64,000 bases of DNA from Dokdonella fugitiva (GTDB lineage: Bacteria > Pseudomonadota > Gammaproteobacteria > Xanthomonadales > Rhodanobacteraceae). The position numbers were made by a program, and so were the translations under genes. Where the stretch lies: contig NZ_JACGXL010000006.1 in assembly GCF_014138265.1 (NCBI RefSeq), positions 124,001 to 188,000 on the forward strand. Direction: 5' to 3'. Shown piece by piece: positions 56,835 through 64,000 of this stretch (positions are counted from its first letter, which is position 1; every line of letters starts with the position of its first letter). Below the pieces are notes generated by a model, which saw only the letters and a list, made by a program, of their open reading frames with translations, had not been told where the DNA came from and did no database searches.

Positions 56835-59800
56835 TCAGTGGAGCGGGTGCCAGAGATCGTGCATGAGCTGGTTGGATGCCCTCGCGCCCCAGATGGCCAC
56901 CGCCGCATCGCCTTCGTCGTGCGCGACGATCGGCGGGTAGACCCACGACCAGCCGCTGCCATCGAAGATCTCCTGCGCGCTGCCGAGGCCGTTCAGGCGA
57001 TCGAGATGCTGCGTGAAGATCTTGCCGTCGTACCATGCGATGTCGACGTTGCCGGTGTAGTAGCCCATGGCGACGGAAAAGCCCGGGGTCGCTTGCACGA
57101 TTCCCCGGTTCACCCACTGGTCGATCTCGGCGAGGTAGTACGAGACCCGCAACGCGCTCGTTGCCGACGCGTCGACGGCGGACACGAGGACGGCATCACC
57201 GTTCGCGGCGACGCAAAAGTTGAAATGGCAAGCCTCGCTGCCGTCGCCCTGGTAGGCGTAGATGGCGTTCGTGACCTCGTCGGGGATGTTCTTCTGGACT
57301 GCACCGCTGCCCGCGACCGTGTAGACGACCACGGGCGTGGACCAGTGGTCGGTCGACGGGTCATAGTGGCTGGCGATGATCTGGTCGGGCGACGCGCCGC
57401 TCGAGCCCATGCCGAGCACCCGCCCGGCGCGATCGATGCCCATGTGCCACGAGTACCCGGGATACGGCTCGACCTCGGCCCATGTACGCGTCTTCGCCTG
57501 CAGCCGAAAGGTGGCTTGCGCGCTGCCGAAGATGTTGACGTAGAAGTTTTCACCGTCGTCGTCGGCGAGGATTTCCTTCGTATAGGTGCCGTCGTTAGGG
57601 AACGCGGCATCGGAGACCGGCATCGGATCGGTCCACTCGCCGGTCGTCGCGTCGAACAGTGCCGCGGCGAGTTGCCAGTGGTCCCAGGGCTGCGAGCCCG
57701 TCTTCCATACGACGAGCGCACTGCCCGAGGCAGAGACGCCGACCGCGACCGAATCGTTCAGCAGCTCCGGGTTGATCGGATAGGCGGAAACGTCCAGCGT
57801 TTCGATCGGACGCCAGCTGTCGGAAGCGCCGTCGAATCGCGTCACGTAGAGCGCGTCCGGTTCGTACGTGATCAACCGCTCGAGCGCGATGATCCCACCC
57901 TGGCCCCCGCGGTTCGCGGCCATCGCGAACGGTGTCAACTGCCAGTCGTCCGAGAGGATCTGTGGCGTGCCCCAGCCACCGCTCGCGAAGTCGAATTCGG
58001 CGACGCGCGCCGGACTCCCGAACGGTTGGCCGACCGTGAAGGCACGCCCGCCGCCGTACACCGTCTGCACCGGATTGGCGCCGCCGATGCCGAAGCTGAA
58101 CTCGTTGGCCGTGCCCACCGGATTCGCGCACGTGTCGCCGAGCAGCGACGTTCGCGCGGTTGTATCGCCGGTGTAGAGCGGCGAGTAGGCGTAGTAGCAG
58201 AGAATCTCGCTGTCGAGCAGCGCCGGCTCGAAGAAATACGCCGTGCGGCCCTCGATGGTTTCCGTCACCGTCGAGTAGCGCGCGCCGCTGAACTGCACGG
58301 AGCCGACGCGATCGAGGTCGAAGCGCGACGCGTGGAAGCCGCCGGTGTAGCCGTCGCCGTTGAGGTCGTAGCGCGACCAGTCCTGGAGCACGCCGCCCTC
58401 GAGCAGCAATTGTTCCTGGATGGTCGACAGATCCGACTCGGTGAAGCGGCCGTCGCCGTCGACGTCGAGCAGGGCCAGGCGCATCGGCATCGTCTCGGCC
58501 GACGGCACCAGTGCGTTCGCATCGGCCGCGTCCAGCGACAGCACGCTGGCATAGGCATCGATGAGCAGGGTTCCACGCGGGCCGACGTCGGCATTGGCGC
58601 TGATCGCCTCCACCGTCTCGTCGACCGTGGCGTGGCGCAGCGGCTCGGACAGCAGCCACAGGTACGTCGCGAGCCCCGAGACCTGCGGCGTCGCATAACT
58701 CGTGCCGCGGTGCCCGGGCCCGACCAGCGTGGGAATCTGCTCGCCGACCGCCTCGACCATCGCGCTGCGGCGCGAGAACGTCGACACCTGGAGCTGGGAC
58801 GGATCGTCCTGGTTGGTGGTGCTGCCGACGATCAGCGTGTTCGGCGCAGTGCCGACCGGCGAGGACAGGTTCTGTGCGGCGAACCGGCGCAGGCGGGCGA
58901 GATCGTCGGCGCTCGCGCGCATGGACGGATAGCCTGCCACGGTCGAGTCGAGGAAGCTCGCATCGCTGAGGAACGCAAGGTCGTCATCGGTGGAATTGTC
59001 GACGTTGCCGAACAGTTCCGGCGACGCGGCCAGTGCTATCGGACTCGCGAAATCGGCAAGGCCGAAGAACGGGTAGAGGCGCGCGGCCGTCGAGTCCCCA
59101 TCGTTGCCGGCGGCGATGACGAACAGGCTGTGACGGTCCCATGCGCGGGTGTCCGACCGCCAGGCGAGTGCCTTCGACGCCAAATCGACGGCAATCGACG
59201 GATTGAAGTTGGCGGGGCTGCAGTCGGTCTCGCACGGCAGCCAGTCCCCCAGCGAGAAATTGTCGACCACGTTGGAGGTTTGATCGCCGGATCCGGCCCA
59301 CAAGGCGATCTCGCCCCAGGTCATCGCATCGGCGTTCATGTCGATGACCTTGAGGCACTCGGGAAACGGATTGGCGCCGATCTGGCTCGCCACGTCGAAG
59401 CGCGCCGCCGCCGTGAGCGTCACGTCGTAGCCGTGCGTCGTGGCCGTGGGGGAACCTTCACCGTAGAACTGATACTCGGGTATCTGATCGTCGAACACGG
59501 CCTGCAGGTCGGCGGGCAGCACGTTGAAGTGATCGATCACGCGAAGCGGAACGCGCCGCGTCGCGCAGTCGCGCGTCGCGAGCTGGCGGAGATTCCAGGC
59601 CGCCGGAAACCGCGACGCGTGCAGATACGCCAGCGATGCAGGGTCGGCGACCGGCGGATCTGGAACGATCTCCGATGCCGGCACGTAAGGCATCGTCGCC
59701 AGCAGGATGCCGGGGCTCGCCTTGAACGTGTCGCGCAGCTTCTGCAGTGCGGGCTTGCCGCTCGCGCGCGGGATCACCAGGGTCAGCAACGGATGGTCGG

Positions 59801-60107
59801 GCGCCATCGCGACGATGCGCGCATCGTTCGCGATCAGGGTTTCGTTGACCTGGCCCACCGTGGCTTGCCGATCGATGTAGACATCCATGCGCGTGAGGAT
59901 CAGCCCGTCCTCGACGTCGCCCGCGGGCGCCGGGCGTGGCGGCATGTCCTGGATCGCGTCGATCGCGAGGCCGTCGGCGGGACCGGCGAGCAGCACGCCG
60001 GGCGGATCGAAACCATCGGCGAATACGGCGTCGCCGGCGGCGCAGGTGGTCGTCGAGGCGACGGTCGCGGCGAGCAGGAGGAATGCGGTACGGATCAGGG
60101 CGTGCAT
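56835..60107 (-). CDS. Secreted S8-family (subtilisin-like) protein with EF-hand-like loops and DGFD motif
   Basis: A 1090-residue protein. After the signal peptide (FLLLAATVASTTTCAA) the mature chain opens with GDAVFADGFDPPG, the acidic motif found at the C-terminus of its neighbours. A propeptide-like part follows, then a subtilase domain with candidate Asp in LRVIDHFNVL (~residue 190), His in TTHGYDVTL (~223) and Ser in GTSYATPQVSG (~470). Two calcium-binding-like loops (LDVDGDGRFTESDL, YDLNGDGYTGG) come next, then ~450 residues of beta-rich repeats. The catalytic triad looks complete but spacing is short, so activity needs testing. Confidence 0.82.
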   Translation of the reverse strand: MHALIRTAFLLLAATVASTTTCAAGDAVFADGFDPPGVLLAGPADGLAIDAIQDMPPRPAPAGDVEDGLILTRMDVYIDRQATVGQVNETLIANDARIVAMAPDHPLLTLVIPRASGKPALQKLRDTFKASPGILLATMPYVPASEIVPDPPVADPASLAYLHASRFPAAWNLRQLATRDCATRRVPLRVIDHFNVLPADLQAVFDDQIPEYQFYGEGSPTATTHGYDVTLTAAARFDVASQIGANPFPECLKVIDMNADAMTWGEIALWAGSGDQTSNVVDNFSLGDWLPCETDCSPANFNPSIAVDLASKALAWRSDTRAWDRHSLFVIAAGNDGDSTAARLYPFFGLADFASPIALAASPELFGNVDNSTDDDLAFLSDASFLDSTVAGYPSMRASADDLARLRRFAAQNLSSPVGTAPNTLIVGSTTNQDDPSQLQVSTFSRRSAMVEAVGEQIPTLVGPGHRGTSYATPQVSGLATYLWLLSEPLRHATVDETVEAISANADVGPRGTLLIDAYASVLSLDAADANALVPSAETMPMRLALLDVDGDGRFTESDLSTIQEQLLLEGGVLQDWSRYDLNGDGYTGGFHASRFDLDRVGSVQFSGARYSTVTETIEGRTAYFFEPALLDSEILCYYAYSPLYTGDTTARTSLLGDTCANPVGTANEFSFGIGGANPVQTVYGGGRAFTVGQPFGSPARVAEFDFASGGWGTPQILSDDWQLTPFAMAANRGGQGGIIALERLITYEPDALYVTRFDGASDSWRPIETLDVSAYPINPELLNDSVAVGVSASGSALVVWKTGSQPWDHWQLAAALFDATTGEWTDPMPVSDAAFPNDGTYTKEILADDDGENFYVNIFGSAQATFRLQAKTRTWAEVEPYPGYSWHMGIDRAGRVLGMGSSGASPDQIIASHYDPSTDHWSTPVVVYTVAGSGAVQKNIPDEVTNAIYAYQGDGSEACHFNFCVAANGDAVLVSAVDASATSALRVSYYLAEIDQWVNRGIVQATPGFSVAMGYYTGNVDIAWYDGKIFTQHLDRLNGLGSAQEIFDGSGWSWVYPPIVAHDEGDAAVAIWGARASNQLMHDLWHPLH

Positions 60108-60479
60108 GATGATCGATCGTTCTTCGGCGTCGGAGGAGACGGCGCGTCCTCCCGCATCGCGCGGAGGCGGACGGGGTGCGCCGGTCGGGACCTGTCAGAA
60201 CGAACTCGCGCGGGCGATCACGCCATCCGCGCGGGACGACGCCAGATCGGTCGCCTGTGCGCCGGACGCTGCGCGCGCCGGACGGTGGCGGCGCGCGGAT
60301 GCCGTTGGGCGCCGGGATCCGCACGCCGCGGGCGGGGAGAGGGAGGGACACCGCACGGTCGCGCCGACGTGCATGGACACCACCGCGGCGGCGCATCCCG
60401 GGCCGGACGCGACGACGTGGCGTGATCGTGAATCCAATCTCGTTCAAGCGTGCGGGCCACGTTCCGGCTCGCCGATGGG
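60108..60479. other. Divergent intergenic region, nothing recognised
   Basis: About 370 bases between the divergent S8-family and laminin-B-like genes. It must hold both promoters, but no convincing -35/-10 pair, repeat or small gene is visible. Confidence 0.5.
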
Positions 60480-61229
60480 ATGACCATGATCGCGTTGCTC
60501 CGCTCCACCGCCCTCCGTCGCGCCGCCTGCGCGTTCGCCCTGTGCAGCCCGTGCGCGCACGCGAACATCGCCACGGTGTTCGATTCATTCGAGTCCGGTC
60601 CGAGCGAGAACGGCTGGCTGTGGGAGAACTCGCAGGACGAGATGATTACCACCAGCGGTGGCGATCCCGGCGCGTGGGTCGACACGGGCCTGCTGTACCT
60701 GTCGCGGCATCCGGCGTTCCTCGCCGAGCCGACGCCCGGCACGCCGCTCGCGGTCGCGCTCGCGAGCGGACGCCTGCGCGCAGCCTCGATCGACATCGAA
60801 CGCCTCGATGAGACCGGCGTGCAGGGCTGCCAGCAGACGCACCTGGCAGGGAGCTTCGTTTCGCTCGCCCTGTTCGACCTGCACAGCGATCCGAATCCGT
60901 ACATCTGGGCGCACACCGACGGCAGCATCAGCGCGACGTTCCCGGACGGCTTCTTCCCGTGGATGACCGCCTCGTTCACGGTGCCGCCGGCGTCGACCGA
61001 GACGCCGCCGGGCTGGATCCTGCACGTGCCCGAGGGATTCGCCTACACCTGGGCCGACCTGCTCGCGAACATCGACGACATCCGCTTCTACGTCGGCGAT
61101 CCCGAACCGCTGCAGCCGAGTTCGTGCTCGCACCTCGGCGCGGACAACGCGCTCGTGACCTACGACGACGAGACGATCTATTTCGACGGCTTCGACGCCC
61201 CGCAGTTTCCGGGACGCGCGGCCGACTGA
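60480..61229 (+). CDS. Secreted laminin-B-like domain protein with C-terminal DGFD motif
   Basis: A 249-residue protein with a signal peptide (TALRRAACAFALCSPCAHA) and a single beta-sandwich domain. FESGPSENGWLWENSQDEM, SGGDPGAWVDTGLLYLSRHP, YIWAHTDGSISATFPDGFFP and WADLLANIDDIRFYVGDPEP follow the order of laminin IV/B domains found in bacterial secreted proteins. It ends DETIYFDGFDAPQFPGRAAD, a variant of the motif shared with its neighbours. An ATG two codons in (60486) is an equal start candidate. Ligand unknown. Confidence 0.75.
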   Translation: MTMIALLRSTALRRAACAFALCSPCAHANIATVFDSFESGPSENGWLWENSQDEMITTSGGDPGAWVDTGLLYLSRHPAFLAEPTPGTPLAVALASGRLRAASIDIERLDETGVQGCQQTHLAGSFVSLALFDLHSDPNPYIWAHTDGSISATFPDGFFPWMTASFTVPPASTETPPGWILHVPEGFAYTWADLLANIDDIRFYVGDPEPLQPSSCSHLGADNALVTYDDETIYFDGFDAPQFPGRAAD

Positions 61230-61274
61230 GTCGCCACGCGCGGATGGATGACGCGCGCGCCGGTCGCGCGCGGA

Positions 61275-61562
61275 TCAGCCGAGCCGCTGCAGCAGCGTGG
61301 TCACCGGCGTCGCCAGCACGCCCTCGCCCGCCTGCGATGCGCGGATCGCGGCGTCGACCGATGCGCGCTGCGCGTCGCTTGCGCCGCACGCGATCATCTG
61401 CGTGACGCGCAGTTCGTGCGGCGCGTCGACCAGGCGCGTGAACATCAGCATGACCATCAGGCGATCACGCACGTCGCCGGGCAACGCCATCGCGTCGATG
61501 CGCGACCGCCACGTCGCGACGTCGGCGTCCACCAGGCTTTCGAAGCACTCTCTCAGGTCCAT
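61275..61562 (-). CDS. Small hypothetical protein
   Basis: A 95-residue cytoplasmic-looking, helix-rich protein (LRECFESLVDADVATWRSRI...LMVMLMFTRLVDAPHELRVT) with no recognised family, signal or membrane segment. The start at 61562 is the ATG that gives DLRECFES; the frame extends upstream to 61592. Codon use resembles the neighbours. It is convergent with the laminin-B-like gene, 45 bases away. Confidence 0.6.
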   Translation of the reverse strand: MDLRECFESLVDADVATWRSRIDAMALPGDVRDRLMVMLMFTRLVDAPHELRVTQMIACGASDAQRASVDAAIRASQAGEGVLATPVTTLLQRLG

Positions 61563-61929
61563 CGATGCTCGTCGCTCGTCCGCCGCCTGCAATGAACGCG
61601 ATGCGCGAGCCGGTTACGCCATGCGCCGCGATGGAGCGTCCCGACGACTGCGCCCGCCTCATGAACCCGACGACGGCGGACCGTTCGCGCGTGGCGCGAA
61701 CGTCGCCGACATCGCAAGGTGGCGGCGCGGATGCAAGCAGGGAGGAATGCACCCGCGCCGCCGGGGCGAACCGGCAAGAGAGCGTCGGGGGAGTCGACGT
61801 CCGGAAGCGCCGAATCCGTAGAACGGGGTTCGATGCGCGGCGACGCCATCGGCCATGGAATTTTTCGCGCGGTTCCAAGGTTCCCCCGGCGGTGCGGGCG
61901 ACGCGAATGCATCGCGGTACCGTTTTGCG
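61563..61929. other. Intergenic region, nothing recognised
   Basis: About 370 bases between the small hypothetical gene and the end of the delta-60 repeat gene. Open frames here are low-complexity shadows and no hairpin of note was seen. Confidence 0.5.
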
Positions 61930-63906
61930 CTACGGCGCCGGCGGCGGCGCTGGCGTCAGCGTGAGGTTGTCGATCATCACGCGCGGCGCCGACGGCTGGT
62001 CGCCGAACGTCGCGTACAGATGCAGGGTGTCGAAGGCCGCGGCCTCGATGAGCATCGACGTCGTCGCGATGTTGTCCCGCCCGCCGCCGTTCGCGATCGT
62101 CAGCGTCCGCGTCGCGACGATCTCGCCGCCGAGCAGCGCCTCGACGTGCAGCACGATGCCGCCCCATGGCCCGTTCTCGTAGTACGCCATGTCGAAGCGT
62201 GCCGCGGACATGCGCGTCGGCAGGTCCAGTATCGCGCGGCTCAGCGCGCCGATCGAGAAGTTGTCGCCGTTGATGTACCCGCCGCCGAACGTCAGCATGT
62301 TCGGCGAGCTGCCGATGCCCGGGAAGTCCGGGTAGAACAGTGTGGCGTTCTCGATGATGTACTGGTCGCCGACGAGTTCCGCGGTCGATGTCGAACCGTC
62401 GGGGAAGGTGACGTCGAGTCCGTTGCAGTCATGGAAGTGGATGCCGGCGTAGTCGAATGCGTTGCCCTCGAAGCCTTCGGTGAGGTCGTCGAAGTCGACG
62501 ATCAGCGGGTGCACGACGTCGAAGTCGTCGGTGAAGATCGTGTCGTCCAGCACATCGACGAGGCGCACCGCGCCGAGGTCGACGAGCAGCGAGGACGGGT
62601 CGCGCTTGACCGGGCCGGCGACGACCGGTACGTCGCCCTGCAGCACGAGCGCGGTCGCGTTGCTGTAGGTGCCGGTCGGCGCGAGGTCGATCGACGCGAT
62701 GCCGGCGCTGCCGAACTGCGGGTCGAGCACGCCGTGCGCATCGGTGCGGAACGCGACGAAGTCGGAGCGGCCGGGCACCGCCTCGGTCGCGCTCGCGACG
62801 AGCGCGCCCCCGGACTGGCGCACGAGGCCAGTCACGTAGCGCGCGGCCGCGTCGGGCGCGAAATCGATCGGCGCGAAGCCGCTGCCGGCGTTGCCGAACG
62901 TCGTGTCGGTGCTGCCGTCCACGGCGACGGCGCCGAGCACGACCTGCACCGAGCCCTGCGCGTCCTGGCGGTGGCCGCCGAACACGATCGCGCCGCCGCC
63001 GTCGACCAGCAGGCGGTCGATGCCGTTGAACGTCGACGCGTCGCCGTCGGCGTGGAAGACGCGCCAGCCGCTGCCGGCGAACGTGGTGTCGAGCTGGCCG
63101 TCGGCGGTGAAGCGCGCGAGCGAGAAGTCCGCGCCCATGCCCGCGCCGAACGCCTCGTACGAGCCGCCGACGACGAGCACGCCGCGCGGTCCGATCGCGA
63201 GGGTGCCGAGGTAGCCGGACTCGTCCTCGACGACCGCGGGCAGCGAGGCGATGCCGCCGTTGCCGAACGCGGCGTCGGGTGTGCCGTCGGCGTCGAAGCG
63301 CGCGAGGAAGCCCTCGTTCGGGGTGGTGCCGTGGATGCGTTCTCCGGCGACGACGATGCCGCCATCGGCATCGACGACCAGCGCATGGCAGTGCGCGCGG
63401 GGGATCGTCGCGAGGCCGGCGCCGTCCGCGAACGTCGCGTCGCGGTTGCCGCCTGCGTCGAGCCGGATCACGAAGCAGGTGAGCGGCCCGAACGCCGTCG
63501 CCGTGCCGGTCGCGAGGATCGTGCCGTCGGCGAGGCGCGCGATCGCCTCGATCTGCTGCGAGGCCGTCCCGGGCACGAGGTCGTCCATGACGCGGATGCC
63601 CGGCAGCGCCGGATCGGTGTTGAAGGTCTCGTCGGGCGAACCGTCCGCGTGCATGCGCGCGAGCATCGCGCGCACGTGCGGATCGGGGTTGCCGGCGACG
63701 CGCAGGTTGCGCGAACCACCGTACAGCAGCGAGCCGTCCGGAAGCGCGAGCGCGGCGCCGGCACGCAGTTCGTGGCCCTCGACGCCATCGAGCGACAGGA
63801 ACGCGAAACCGTGGTCGCCGAAGCCCGGGTCGGGCACGCCACCCGGGGTGGCGCAGGCGATGCCGCTCGCGGCGGCGAGGAGGAGGGAGAGGGTGCGAAG
63901 GATCAT
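61930..63906 (-). CDS. Secreted delta-60 repeat beta-propeller protein with internal DGFD-type motif
   Basis: A 658-residue protein with a signal peptide (LSLLLAAASGIACA). Residues ~25-450 contain about seven units of the delta-60 type (PDPGFGDHGFAFL, ADGTPDAAFGNGGIASL, ADGQLDTTFAGSGWRV), each ending in a D-x-x-FG-x-x-G turn, forming a probable propeller. Residues 454-463 read DDTIFTDDFD, a variant of the motif that ends neighbouring proteins. A separate ~190-residue beta-sandwich (FEGNAFDYAGIHFHDCNGLD ... VMIDNLTLTPAP) follows. The gene's 5' end is 94 bases before the window end. Confidence 0.82.
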   Translation of the reverse strand: MILRTLSLLLAAASGIACATPGGVPDPGFGDHGFAFLSLDGVEGHELRAGAALALPDGSLLYGGSRNLRVAGNPDPHVRAMLARMHADGSPDETFNTDPALPGIRVMDDLVPGTASQQIEAIARLADGTILATGTATAFGPLTCFVIRLDAGGNRDATFADGAGLATIPRAHCHALVVDADGGIVVAGERIHGTTPNEGFLARFDADGTPDAAFGNGGIASLPAVVEDESGYLGTLAIGPRGVLVVGGSYEAFGAGMGADFSLARFTADGQLDTTFAGSGWRVFHADGDASTFNGIDRLLVDGGGAIVFGGHRQDAQGSVQVVLGAVAVDGSTDTTFGNAGSGFAPIDFAPDAAARYVTGLVRQSGGALVASATEAVPGRSDFVAFRTDAHGVLDPQFGSAGIASIDLAPTGTYSNATALVLQGDVPVVAGPVKRDPSSLLVDLGAVRLVDVLDDTIFTDDFDVVHPLIVDFDDLTEGFEGNAFDYAGIHFHDCNGLDVTFPDGSTSTAELVGDQYIIENATLFYPDFPGIGSSPNMLTFGGGYINGDNFSIGALSRAILDLPTRMSAARFDMAYYENGPWGGIVLHVEALLGGEIVATRTLTIANGGGRDNIATTSMLIEAAAFDTLHLYATFGDQPSAPRVMIDNLTLTPAPPPAP

Positions 63907-64000
63907 GCGCGCGGGCTTCCGATAACGGCCGCCAATCCGGCCGTTGATCAGAACGAACTTCGTCGGCCAACCTTGTCACGCGCGCACGCATGCCGCGTGC

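Noticed and set aside
56748-60425. A 1225-codon plus-strand open frame opposite the S8-family gene
   Set aside because: It is the antisense of a GC-rich coding gene: rich in Arg, Val, Asp, Gly and His with no domain, while the minus frame has a signal peptide and subtilase motifs.

Overview
The window is very GC-rich (roughly 70%), densely coding bacterial chromosome with strong G/C third-position bias. The gene content points to the Xanthomonadales/Lysobacterales (Gammaproteobacteria), probably Rhodanobacteraceae-like. The pointers are a fused aspartate kinase/diaminopimelate decarboxylase followed by murL and murD2, an rmlBACD-manC (xanB-type) sugar nucleotide cluster, STN-type TonB receptors with FecI/FecR, many secreted hydrolases, and secreted proteins with a short acidic DGFD-type motif. 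The taxon is inferred; there is no rRNA or other marker here. No tRNA, rRNA, CRISPR array, prophage or plasmid origin was seen.

Layout. 1-9 kb: end of a glutathione S-transferase, an EamA transporter, a REP-associated tyrosine transposase (RAYT) between two inverted REP copies, a YceB-like protein, a membrane protein, an EF-G paralogue, an alpha/beta hydrolase, a TonB-like proline-rich protein and a HAD-UbiA fusion. 9-15.4 kb: IorA/IorB molybdenum oxidoreductase, an APC permease, an NTF2-like protein and a PhzF protein. 15.6-22 kb: lysC-lysA fusion, murL and murD2 (overlapping genes), then a YciI protein and cytochrome b. 22-27.5 kb: FG-GAP protein, cytochrome c', dienelactone hydrolase, iron permease-like protein, ispB and ssb. 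27.6-34.6 kb: sigma factor, FecR and STN-TonB receptor, divergent from a secreted cyanophycinase/isoaspartyl-peptidase fusion. 34.6-39.8 kb: M43 and M36 metalloproteases and an NTF2-like protein. 40-45.5 kb: rmlB, rmlA, rmlC, rmlD and manC for dTDP-rhamnose and GDP-mannose. 45.6-51 kb: S9 peptidase, an ECF sigma/anti-sigma pair and a serine hydrolase. 51.7-54 kb: tandem twin Sel1-like secreted proteins. 54-64 kb: large secreted proteins, four of which carry the DGFD-type motif.

Two themes stand out. The first is a candidate uptake/degradation locus for cyanophycin or other beta-aspartyl peptides at 27.6-34.6 kb: an extracytoplasmic enzyme that could both cleave the polymer and hydrolyse the resulting dipeptide sits opposite a signal-responsive outer-membrane receptor operon. 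The second is a very high load of short palindromic repeats of five families. Three of them lie in frame inside conserved enzymes (murL, rmlD, manC), and others supply stop codons for flanking genes. The RAYT at 1.6-2.1 kb is the likely mobiliser of one family.

Protein functions are assigned by recognising motifs and overall sequence pattern by eye; no database search was run. Start codons were chosen by ribosome-binding site, signal peptide or overlap with the preceding gene.
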